DNA of 33,000 bases from Planctomycetota bacterium. Lineage in GTDB: Bacteria > Planctomycetota > UBA1135 > GCA-002686595. Of this stretch, positions 14,513 to 22,458 are shown in pieces. The notes under the pieces were generated by a model. The model saw only the letters and a program-made list of their open reading frames with translations, was not told the origin of the DNA and did not search any database. Made by a program: the position numbers and the translations under genes. The stretch spans positions 1 to 33,000 of the forward strand of contig DRLC01000308.1 in NCBI GenBank assembly GCA_011053145.1, written 5' to 3'. The first letter of the stretch is position 1. Each line of letters starts with the position of its first letter.

Positions 14513-15844
14513 ATGGATGTCCCTTCCCCTGACGAGCGGCCCCACCGCACGAACCGCAGCGATAGCGGCCCGCTTCTCTTCGTGCTCGGACTCGTGATCG
14601 GCCTGCTCGCCGCCGTGCTCCTCGACCGCTTCACCTCGGGGGTCGCGGACCCCGACATCGAGCTGGTTCGGCAGGTACGCAACCTCGCCATGCGGGACTT
14701 CGTGCGCGATGTGGATCCCGAGGAACTCGTCGACAACGCGCTTCGAGGAATGCTCGGCGGTCTCGACGAGTACTCGGACTTCTACGGCCCCGAGGAGGTC
14801 GGAACCGTCAGCCGCGAGACGAGCGGGACCTTCCGCGGCATCGGCGTCGTCTTTCGCCAGCCCACCAGCGAGGGACAGGTCCTGTTCCCGTTTCCGGGCT
14901 CTCCAGCCGCGAGGGCCGGGGTCCGGGTCGGAGATCGGATCATCGAGGTGGACGGAAGGCCCCTCGCGGAGATGGAACCCGGAGGGCTGCAGGAGGCTTT
15001 GCAGAACCCCGAAGCAGAGGATGGGAGCGTGCGCGTTCTGATGCGCTCCCTCGACGATACGGAGCGTGAGCTCTCGATCCACCCCGAACCGCTGCTCGAC
15101 CCGACTGTCCGCCACGCCCACATGATCGATCGCGAACGCGGCATCGGATACATCGCCATCCTCGCATTCAGCCACCGAACACCCGACGAATTCGATACGG
15201 CGGTCGCTGAACTGCGCCGGCAGGGACTGAAGCGTCTCGTGCTGGACCTGCGAGGCAACCCGGGGGGCATCCTCGAGGCCGCCGTGCGAATCGCGAACCG
15301 CTTCCTCTCCGCGGGGACGATCGTGTCGACGCGATCCCGAAAGGAAACCGAGAAGACCGTCGCCGACCCGACGGAAGCAACCGACACGGATCTCGAACTC
15401 GTCGTGCTGGTGGATGGTTCGTCGGCGAGTGCGAGCGAGGTTCTTTCGGGTGCGCTGCAGGACCACGCAGCCGCAGCCCTCGTCGGAACTCCGACCTATG
15501 GGAAGGGGACGGTCCAGACGCTGCACGAGATCACGAACGGGCGCGGGATCGTGAAGCTGACGACGGCCAACTACTTCACGCCCTCCGGCCGCGCCATCCG
15601 TCGCTATCCGGATGGGGATGGTCCCTCGGGAATCGCACCGGACGAAGAAGTGGAACTCGACGCCAAGACCGCCTCGAAAGTGCACGGCTTCCTGCGCAGC
15701 TACTCTCCACCCCCCGCCCTACGCAGTGAAATCGAAGCCTGGGAGAAGCGCGAAGGCGTGGAACTCTTCGCCCGCGCGCCGGACGACGCGCAGCTCGAGG
15801 CGGCACTCTCGCTCTTCGGGGGCGGCGCGAACGATGACGAGTGA
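14513..15844 (+). CDS. Membrane-anchored S41 family C-terminal processing peptidase
   Basis: The 443-residue serine protease has a short cytoplasmic tail, one N-terminal membrane helix (LLFVLGLVIGLLAAVLL, residues 21-37), a PDZ domain around GSPAARAGVRVGDRIIEVDG, and the S41 catalytic domain. The Ser-Lys dyad is clear: Ser306 in SSASASE and Lys331 in TYGKGTVQ, 25 residues apart as in Tsp/CtpA. The domain should face the periplasm and process or degrade envelope proteins. The ATG at 14513 has AGGG some 9 bases upstream. Its end overlaps tsaD by 11 bases, so the genes are coupled. Confidence 0.95.
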   Translation: MDVPSPDERPHRTNRSDSGPLLFVLGLVIGLLAAVLLDRFTSGVADPDIELVRQVRNLAMRDFVRDVDPEELVDNALRGMLGGLDEYSDFYGPEEVGTVSRETSGTFRGIGVVFRQPTSEGQVLFPFPGSPAARAGVRVGDRIIEVDGRPLAEMEPGGLQEALQNPEAEDGSVRVLMRSLDDTERELSIHPEPLLDPTVRHAHMIDRERGIGYIAILAFSHRTPDEFDTAVAELRRQGLKRLVLDLRGNPGGILEAAVRIANRFLSAGTIVSTRSRKETEKTVADPTEATDTDLELVVLVDGSSASASEVLSGALQDHAAAALVGTPTYGKGTVQTLHEITNGRGIVKLTTANYFTPSGRAIRRYPDGDGPSGIAPDEEVELDAKTASKVHGFLRSYSPPPALRSEIEAWEKREGVELFARAPDDAQLEAALSLFGGGANDDE

Positions 15845-16862
15845 GAAGACCCCCCGGCTGATCCTCGGGATCGAGAGCTCCTGCGACGAAACCGCGGCCG
15901 CCGTGGTTCGTTCCGGCCGGGAGATCCTCTCCTCGGTCGTGCACAGCCAGATTCCGCTCCACGCCCCCTTCGGCGGCGTGGTTCCCGAGGTCGCCGGGCG
16001 CTCGCACCTCGAGGAGATCCTCCCCGTGATCGGCCGGGCCCTCGATGAAGCCGGGCTCGGCCTCGGAGACATCGAAGGCATCGCGGTCACGAACCGCCCC
16101 GGATTGATCGGCTCTCTCCTCGTCGGGCTCTCGACCGCGAAGGGAATCGCGTTCGCACGGGGACTCCCCCTCGTCGGCGTGCACCACATCGAGGCCCACG
16201 CGTATGCGGCGACGATGGAACAACCGGTGGATTTCCCCGCCCTGGTGCTGGTCGTCTCCGGTGGGCACACGGCGCTGTACCGCATGGATTCGCCGCTCTC
16301 CTTGTCGCCGGTCGCACAGACCCTCGACGATGCGGCGGGTGAGGCGTTCGACAAGGTGGCCGGGATGCTCGGCCTCGGATACCCGGGTGGACCCGCGATC
16401 TCGGAGCTCGCTCTCGAGGGGCGGCGGGACGCAATCCGTTTCCCGCGCTACCGCTCGCGGGATGGGAGCCCCGGCTTCTCCTTCAGCGGGCTCAAGACGG
16501 CGGTGCTCTACCACCTGCGCGGTCAGGACGCCCTACGGCCGACACCGCCCCCCGAGGAGATCGAGCGCCCCGAGGACGTGGCCGCATCGTTCGAGGAGGC
16601 CGCCGTGGACACGCTGGTCCACCAGAGCCTCCTGGCAGCCGAACGCGAGGGGCTCGAGACGGTGCTGGTGGCCGGAGGTGTGGCCTGCAATCGGCGCCTG
16701 CGCGAGCGCATGGACGAGGAGGCCGGCCGCCGCGGCCTGGACGTCCACTTCCCCTCCCCCGCGTACTGCACCGACAACGCCGCCATGATCGCCGGGCTCG
16801 GCTGGCACAGGCTGGCCGCCGGCGAACGAGACGGGCTCGACCTCGACGCCTACGCCCGCTGA
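15834..16862 (+). CDS. tsaD: tRNA N6-threonylcarbamoyladenosine transferase TsaD
   Basis: The 342-residue ASKHA-fold enzyme transfers the threonylcarbamoyl group to A37 of ANN-decoding tRNAs, working with TsaB and TsaE. Signature segments are GIESSCDETAAAVV at residue 12 onward, the metal-binding His118 and His122 in HHIEAH, VVSGGHTAL, EAFDKVAGMLGLGYPGGP, FSFSGLKTAVL and CTDNAAMIAGLG. The usual TxGPGL is TNRPGL here, a conservative family variation. The ATG at 15834 lies inside the protease 3' end. TsaB and TsaE are not in this window. Confidence 0.97.
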   Translation: MTSEKTPRLILGIESSCDETAAAVVRSGREILSSVVHSQIPLHAPFGGVVPEVAGRSHLEEILPVIGRALDEAGLGLGDIEGIAVTNRPGLIGSLLVGLSTAKGIAFARGLPLVGVHHIEAHAYAATMEQPVDFPALVLVVSGGHTALYRMDSPLSLSPVAQTLDDAAGEAFDKVAGMLGLGYPGGPAISELALEGRRDAIRFPRYRSRDGSPGFSFSGLKTAVLYHLRGQDALRPTPPPEEIERPEDVAASFEEAAVDTLVHQSLLAAEREGLETVLVAGGVACNRRLRERMDEEAGRRGLDVHFPSPAYCTDNAAMIAGLGWHRLAAGERDGLDLDAYAR

Positions 16863-16908
16863 CGGCTATCCTCCCGGGGCTCCCGGCCACCGGCGGGAGT
16901 CCGCCGAC

Positions 16909-17694
16909 GTGGATCGACTGCACCTGAGAGAACTCCTGGACGGGGTCCGGACCGGAAGCGTCGATGTCGAGGAGGGCCTCCGCCGCCTCGCATCGATGCC
17001 CTTCGAGGACGTGGACGTCGCCCGCATCGACACGCACCGCGACCTGCGCTGCGGCTTCGGCGAAGTCGTCTTCGGCCAGGGCAAGACGCAGGACGAGGTG
17101 GTGCGCATCTCTCGGGCCATCCTCGAACGCGACGAGCGTCTCCTCGTGACGCGCATCGATGCCGATTGCGCCAAGGCACTCGCCACCGCGTTTCCGCGCG
17201 GCGAGCACCATGAACGCGCGCGCTGCTTCACGGTCGGACTTCCGCCGCATGGAGGGGGGAAGGGCGACGTGCTGATCCTCACCGCCGGAACCTCGGACGC
17301 CCCGGTCGCCGAAGAGGCCGAGATCACGGCGCGCATGATGGGCGCCCGTACGGAGTTGCTCCGCGACATGGGGGTAGCCGGGGTCCACCGCGCGCTCGCG
17401 GAGGTCGAGCGGCTGCGCGCGGCCACCGCGCTCGTGGTCGTCGCCGGCATGGAGGGAGCGCTCGCGAGCCTCGTCGGCGGCCTCGTCTCCGCCCCGGTCA
17501 TCGCCGTCCCCACCTCGGTCGGCTATGGCTCGAGCTTCGGCGGCCTCGCAGCCCTGCTCGCGATGCTCAACTCCTGTGCGGCCGGCGTCACGGTCGTGAA
17601 CATCGACAACGGATTCGGGGCCGGTGCCGCCGCGGCCCGAATGAATCGCGTCCGCACCGAATCCTCCGACCCATTTCCCTGCACCACCCCATGA
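16909..17694 (+). CDS. larB: Nickel-pincer cofactor biosynthesis protein LarB
   Basis: The 261-residue protein matches LarB, which carboxylates and hydrolyses nicotinic acid adenine dinucleotide in the first step of the nickel-pincer nucleotide pathway. The PurE-like C-terminal domain is evident: VLILTAGTSDAPVAEEAEIT, LVVVAGMEGALASLVGGL and VPTSVGYGSSFGG. The region MLNSCAAGVTVVNIDNGFGAG contains Cys223, at the position of the family's reactive cysteine. The start is GTG at 16909. The stop overlaps the carA start as ATGA. LarC and LarE are not in the window. Confidence 0.93.
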   Translation: MDRLHLRELLDGVRTGSVDVEEGLRRLASMPFEDVDVARIDTHRDLRCGFGEVVFGQGKTQDEVVRISRAILERDERLLVTRIDADCAKALATAFPRGEHHERARCFTVGLPPHGGGKGDVLILTAGTSDAPVAEEAEITARMMGARTELLRDMGVAGVHRALAEVERLRAATALVVVAGMEGALASLVGGLVSAPVIAVPTSVGYGSSFGGLAALLAMLNSCAAGVTVVNIDNGFGAGAAAARMNRVRTESSDPFPCTTP

Positions 17695-18812
17695 GCGACT
17701 CCGACCGCGCAACCCTGGCCCTCGAGAACGGCTGGACCCTCACCGGAAGGTCCGTCGGTGCCGAGGGCGAGAGCGGAGGCGACCTCGTCTTCCACACCGG
17801 CATGAGCGGCTACCACGAGATCCTCACGGATCCGTCGTACTCGGGACAGGCCGTGATCATGACCTACCCGCTGATCGGCAACTACGGCGTCGCGGCGGAG
17901 GACGCCGAGAGCGACGGGGCCTGGCCCGAGGCCTTCATCGTGCGGGAAATGGCCTCCCGTCATTCCAATCACCGGGCGACGAGTTCCCTGCCCGAATGGC
18001 TGCGCGAGAACGGCATCGTCGCCATCGAAGGTGTCGACACCAGACGGTTGACGAGGCTCGTGCGCACGGCGGGGAGCCTACGCTGCATCGTCTCGACGGT
18101 CGACCACGACGCCGATTCGCTGGTCGACAAGGCCCGACGCGCCGCATCCACCGACGGGCGCGACCTCGCCAGCACGGTCAGTTGCCGCGCACCCTACACC
18201 TTCGAAGAGGGCTATCAGGACTCCTACCCCGCCCACACCAGGGCTTCCAGCGCCGAGAAGAAGCGCCTCGTGGTCTTCGACCTCGGCGTGAAGCGCAACA
18301 TCCTGAGGAGCCTCGTCCACGTCGGCTTCGACGTCACCGTCGTCCCCTCCTCCACTTCCGCGGAGGATGCGCTCGCTCACGATCCCGATGCGGTCTTCTT
18401 CTCGAACGGTCCGGGAGATCCCGCGGCCGTCACCGCGACGATCGACGCCGCATCCGACCTGGTTGGAAAGCGCCCGATCTTCGGCATCTGCCTCGGCCAC
18501 CAGATCCTCTCGATCGTGCTCGGCGCGAAGACGGCCAAGATGCCCTTCGGACACCACGGCGCGAACCACCCGGTACGCGACCTCCTGACCGGTCGGGTCG
18601 AGATCACGTCCCAGAACCACTCCTTCGCGGTCGTCTCCGAATCCCTCCCCGACAGCCTCGAGCTGACGCACATCAACCTCAACGACGGGACGGTCGAGGG
18701 GATGCGCCACCGCACCGAGGCGATCCAGACCGTCCAATACCATCCCGAAGCCGCGCCGGGCCCTCTCGACTCGAACCATCTCTTCGAGCGCTTCCGCTCG
18801 AGCCTGGACTGA
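17691..18812 (+). CDS. carA: Carbamoyl-phosphate synthase small (glutaminase) subunit
   Basis: The 373-residue subunit hydrolyses glutamine and passes ammonia to CarB for carbamoyl phosphate, used in pyrimidine and arginine synthesis. The N-terminal domain has FHTGMSGYHEILTDPSYSGQ. The class I glutamine amidotransferase triad is Cys267 (FGICLGHQ), His351 and Glu353 (HPEAAPGP), matching the spacing of the Escherichia coli enzyme. It overlaps larB by 4 bases (ATGA). carB does not follow; the next gene is the LpxR-like protein. Confidence 0.97.
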   Translation: MSDSDRATLALENGWTLTGRSVGAEGESGGDLVFHTGMSGYHEILTDPSYSGQAVIMTYPLIGNYGVAAEDAESDGAWPEAFIVREMASRHSNHRATSSLPEWLRENGIVAIEGVDTRRLTRLVRTAGSLRCIVSTVDHDADSLVDKARRAASTDGRDLASTVSCRAPYTFEEGYQDSYPAHTRASSAEKKRLVVFDLGVKRNILRSLVHVGFDVTVVPSSTSAEDALAHDPDAVFFSNGPGDPAAVTATIDAASDLVGKRPIFGICLGHQILSIVLGAKTAKMPFGHHGANHPVRDLLTGRVEITSQNHSFAVVSESLPDSLELTHINLNDGTVEGMRHRTEAIQTVQYHPEAAPGPLDSNHLFERFRSSLD

Positions 18813-18816
18813 ACCC

Positions 18817-19824
18817 ATGGAACATGGGCTGGGCCGTGTCGGCGTCGGGCTCGTGCTGCTCCTCGCCGGTTCCTGTCAGAGCGCTCCCGAGCCGGGCGTC
18901 TACACGTTCGTTTTCGAGAACGATGTCTTCGCCCATGTGGACAGCAACTACACGAATGGGGTCGGGCTGTCCTGGGTGTCTCCGGTGACCGCTCCTTCCG
19001 GCGACGGAACCTTTCTGGAGCGGATCGTCGACCGGGCCTCGTTCCTTCCCGGGGTGGGAAGCCCCGACCGGGAGCACCATGTGGGCTTTCTCTTCGCGCA
19101 GGAGATGTTCACGCCCGACGACATCACGATCCCCAATCCCCCGCGCACCGATCGTCCCTACGCCGGAGTCCTCCTCTTGGACACTTCCGTCTTCGCGCGC
19201 GACGAGGACTCGATGCACACCTGGACGCTCAAGCTGGGCGTCGTCGGCCCGCCCGCCCTCGCGGAGGAAACCCAGACGATCGTCCATCGGTGGATCGGCT
19301 CGAACAAACCGGAGGGATGGGACCACCAGCTCCACACCGAGCCCCTGGTGAACCTGAACTACGCCTACGACCGTCGGATCGTCGAGACCGAGGTTCTGGG
19401 CCTCGAGTTCGACCTGACCTCGAACGTCGGGGGAGCGTTCGGCAACTACGCGATCTTCGCGAACACCGGAGTCGCCCTGCGCTGGGGTCGCAACCTGACC
19501 GACAGCTATGGAACGCAGTCCCTTCGGGCCGGGACCCAAAGCAACTCGGTGGTCTTGACACCTCCCGCGAAGCCGTTTGGCTGGAACCTCTTCGTCGGCA
19601 CCCAGGGGTTCCTTGCCGGACGCTTCCTCCCCCAGGACGGCAACACCTTCATCGACAGCCGCGGAGTCGACACGGAGACGCTGGTCGGTTCGGCGAGCTT
19701 CGGCTTCGTGGTGAACTACAAACGCGTCCTGATGACGGTCTCCTTCACCGCCTTCAGCGATACGTTCGAAGGCCAGAAGCAGGCGATGGAATACGGTTCG
19801 TTCCTCCTGACCTGGTCGCCCTGA
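18817..19824 (+). CDS. LpxR-family outer-membrane lipid A deacylase-like protein (DUF2219)
   Basis: The 335-residue protein has an N-terminal signal sequence ending near GSC at residue 20, either a signal peptidase I site or a weak lipobox (LAGSC). Mature LpxR-type signatures follow: FVFENDVFAHVDSNYTNG (Asn35, Asp36), DRPYAGVLLLD, and the GWDHQLHTEP segment with Gln, His and Glu where the LpxR active site lies. The remainder alternates in beta-barrel fashion and ends MEYGSFLLTWSP. In Salmonella LpxR removes the 3'-acyloxyacyl group of lipid A. Here the substrate is an inference. It starts 4 bases after carA and ends 31 bases before the end of convergent priA. Confidence 0.87.
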   Translation: MEHGLGRVGVGLVLLLAGSCQSAPEPGVYTFVFENDVFAHVDSNYTNGVGLSWVSPVTAPSGDGTFLERIVDRASFLPGVGSPDREHHVGFLFAQEMFTPDDITIPNPPRTDRPYAGVLLLDTSVFARDEDSMHTWTLKLGVVGPPALAEETQTIVHRWIGSNKPEGWDHQLHTEPLVNLNYAYDRRIVETEVLGLEFDLTSNVGGAFGNYAIFANTGVALRWGRNLTDSYGTQSLRAGTQSNSVVLTPPAKPFGWNLFVGTQGFLAGRFLPQDGNTFIDSRGVDTETLVGSASFGFVVNYKRVLMTVSFTAFSDTFEGQKQAMEYGSFLLTWSP

Positions 19825-19855
19825 TCGGAACGCGGGTACGAGGCGCCCGCCCCCC

Positions 19856-22156
19856 TCAAAGCATCGAGACCGGATCCACGTCCACCTTGACCCGTACCCG
19901 GGACTCGGTCGCGGCTCGGTCGGCGAGCCAGCGGACGACGTCTCCGAAGCCCTCGTCATCGAGCCTGGCCTTGAGCAGGAGGTGCACGCGGTGGCGGCCG
20001 CGCAGGAGCGAGAGCGGAGCTGGAGCGGGGCCGAGGATCGAGAGGCCGCGGGCCTCGGCGAGGACACCGAGTTCACGACCGACGAGGTCGGCGAGTTCCT
20101 CGACCCGCTCCAGCGACTCGTCCTCGAAGACGATGCGCACGAGACGTCCGTGGGGCGGGTAGCCGAGTTCCGCACGCAGCCGGGACTCGCCCTGGGCGAA
20201 GCGCGTGAAGTCCGCCTTCGAACCGAGCTGGATCGCGGGATGTTCCGGGGAACGCGTCTGCACGACGATCCGGCCGGGGCGCTCCCCGCGCCCCGCTCGG
20301 CCGGAGACCTGGGCGATGAGTTGGAAGGTGCGCTCCGCGGAACGAAAGTCCGGTAGGTGCAGAGCAGGGTCGGCCGAGACGATCCCGACCAGAGTCACGC
20401 GCGGAAAATCGAGCCCCTTCGCGATCATCTGGGTCCCGACGAGCACGTCGACCTCATGGCGCTCGAAGGCACCCAGGACCTCTTCGTAGTCCGCGCGACG
20501 ACGCATCGTGTCCGAGTCCATACGGCGCACGCGCACCTCGGGAAAGAGCTTCTGGAGCACGCTTTCCACGCGTTCGCTCCCCATTCCGAGGAAGCGCAGT
20601 CCCGGGCGCGAGCAGATCGGGCAGGCCGGTGGCACCGGCTTCTCCTCACAGCAGCCGTGGCAGACCAGTCGTTCGATCCGGCGGTGGAAGGTGAGGCCCA
20701 CGTCGCAGTGCTCGCAGCGCAGGGTCTCCTTGCAGCCCGGGCAATAGAGCACGGGCACGTAGCCGCGCCGGTTCAAGAACAGGATCGCCTGCTCCCCCGC
20801 GGCGATCGTTTCCTCGAGGAGTTGCACGAGCAGGCGTGAGAAGAGCGGATCGGCGCCACGGCTCCCGCGCTCTCCGCGCATGTCGACCACGTGCACCTTC
20901 GGCTCCGTGCCGCCGCCGACGCGCTCCGGAAGCGAAAGGCGCTTGTACTCCCCTGCTCCCGCTTTGGTCCAGCTCTCGAGGGACGGCGTCGCCGAACCGA
21001 GCACGCACACCGCGCCCGCGCGCCGCGCCCGCTCGACCGCCACGTCCCGCGCGTGGTAGCGAGGCGTCGTCTCCTGCTTGAAGGAAGGCTCGTGCTCCTC
21101 ATCCACGACGACGATTCCGAGATCCGCCACGGGTGCGAAGATCGCCGAGCGTGCACCGACCACGACCCGCACCTCGCCGCGTTTGAGCCGTTTCCAGCTC
21201 TCGAGCCGCTGTGCGTCGGTGAGTCCGCTGTGCAGGACGCACACGTCGCCGAAGCGCGAACGAAACCAAGCCACGGTCTGGGGCGTGAGCGCGATCTCCG
21301 GCACGAGCAGGATCGCGGAGCGCCCCCGGGCGAGTGCCTCCTCGATCCCGCGCAGGTAGACCTCGGTCTTGCCGCTCCCGGTCACGCCTTCGAGCAAGAA
21401 GGTGCGATGCTCGCGCGCCTCGATGCGGGCGCGGATGTGCTCGATGGCCGCGTTCTGGCGTGCGGAGAGCTTCGCGGGGCGCGCCCGCTCAGCGGCGGAG
21501 GAGACCGGCTCTTCCACGTCCGCGTCCACGGATTCGATGCGCACGAGTCCCTGGCGCTCCAGGGTTCGGGCGGGGGACTCGGAAAGGTTCAGCCGCCTCA
21601 ACGCATCGCGCAGCTCGATCGGCTCGCCGAGCTCCATCAGGAAGCGCAGCAGGCGGTGGCGTTTCGGGGCGGCATCCGAGAGCTTCGCGAGTTCCGCCGG
21701 ATCGATCCCCTCCACGGCCGCGATGCGCCGAACCTTCTTCGTGCCGCGTTCGCGCTTGAGCGACGCCGGGAGGGCGGCCCCTAGGGTCTCGCCCCAGGAC
21801 GCTCCCCAGCGGTCGGCGATCCAGTGCGTGAGCTCGAGCAGCTCCGCATCGAAGACGGGCTCGTCGCCGAGCAGGTCCAGGACCGGCTGGATCCGGCCGG
21901 ATGGGACCGAACACTCGTCCTCGAGGCCGACGACGACGCCGACGTGCCGGCGTCCCGCGAAGCGCACGGCGACCCGGCACCCGACACGGATCCGCTCCTC
22001 GAGCGGGTCGGGAATGCGGTAGGTGAACTCACGCCGAATCGGTCTCTGCACGGCCACGCGACAGAACGCTCCCCGGACCGGCTCGGCCGGTTCGTCGGCC
22101 TCGGCCGATCCGAGATCGAAGAGCGTCTCGGCCTGGGGTCGCGCGCGCGGGGTCAC
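19856..22156 (-). CDS. priA: Primosomal protein N' (replication restart helicase PriA)
   Basis: The 766-residue protein is full length for PriA. After a DNA-binding N-terminal region (VQRPIRREFTYRIPDPL) come the helicase motifs: Walker A GVTGSGKTEVY with Lys263 and the DEEH box at 352-355. The zinc-binding insert contains eight cysteines (YCPGCKETLRCEHC, VCHGCC, CPIC). The helicase C-terminal motifs include GTQMIAKGLDFP and QVSGRAGRG. PriA reloads the replisome at collapsed forks. The start is GTG, 6 bases after the mazG-like stop, so it is the last gene of the long minus-strand operon. Confidence 0.97.
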   Translation of the reverse strand: MTPRARPQAETLFDLGSAEADEPAEPVRGAFCRVAVQRPIRREFTYRIPDPLEERIRVGCRVAVRFAGRRHVGVVVGLEDECSVPSGRIQPVLDLLGDEPVFDAELLELTHWIADRWGASWGETLGAALPASLKRERGTKKVRRIAAVEGIDPAELAKLSDAAPKRHRLLRFLMELGEPIELRDALRRLNLSESPARTLERQGLVRIESVDADVEEPVSSAAERARPAKLSARQNAAIEHIRARIEAREHRTFLLEGVTGSGKTEVYLRGIEEALARGRSAILLVPEIALTPQTVAWFRSRFGDVCVLHSGLTDAQRLESWKRLKRGEVRVVVGARSAIFAPVADLGIVVVDEEHEPSFKQETTPRYHARDVAVERARRAGAVCVLGSATPSLESWTKAGAGEYKRLSLPERVGGGTEPKVHVVDMRGERGSRGADPLFSRLLVQLLEETIAAGEQAILFLNRRGYVPVLYCPGCKETLRCEHCDVGLTFHRRIERLVCHGCCEEKPVPPACPICSRPGLRFLGMGSERVESVLQKLFPEVRVRRMDSDTMRRRADYEEVLGAFERHEVDVLVGTQMIAKGLDFPRVTLVGIVSADPALHLPDFRSAERTFQLIAQVSGRAGRGERPGRIVVQTRSPEHPAIQLGSKADFTRFAQGESRLRAELGYPPHGRLVRIVFEDESLERVEELADLVGRELGVLAEARGLSILGPAPAPLSLLRGRHRVHLLLKARLDDEGFGDVVRWLADRAATESRVRVKVDVDPVSML

Positions 22157-22162
22157 TTCGGA

Positions 22163-22447
22163 TCAGCCGCAGGCACAGGGGGTCTTTTCGCATCGCGGAC
22201 AGCCCGCTTGGTACTTCTTTCGCGCCGCCTCCTCGAGGTCGATCCCCGCGATCGAAGCCAGGGTCGAGAGCCACGCCAGGACGTCGGCGAACTCGCCCTC
22301 GAGCTCCTCGGTCTGCCCGCGGCGCAAGGCGCGGGTCAGCTCCCCCACTTCCTCGCAGAACCACATGTGGGTCCCGGCGAGGCCGCGTGCGTTGTCCTTC
22401 TCGAAGTAGATCGCCTCGATCAGGCGCTGGAATTCGTCGATATGCAT
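22163..22447 (-). CDS. MazG-like nucleotide pyrophosphohydrolase with cysteine tail
   Basis: This 94-residue protein has the all-alpha NTP pyrophosphatase metal site EEVGE (helix 1) and EGEFADVLAWL (helix 2), where acidic residues bind magnesium. It is a single MazG domain, not the duplicated MazG of enterobacteria. The C-terminus adds a CPRCEKTPCAC cluster that could bind zinc. It probably hydrolyses a nucleoside triphosphate to the monophosphate; the target is unknown. It lies 11 bases downstream of the SpoIIE-like gene and 6 bases upstream of priA. Confidence 0.9.
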   Translation of the reverse strand: MHIDEFQRLIEAIYFEKDNARGLAGTHMWFCEEVGELTRALRRGQTEELEGEFADVLAWLSTLASIAGIDLEEAARKKYQAGCPRCEKTPCACG

Positions 22448-22458
22448 GGGGAAAGAGA

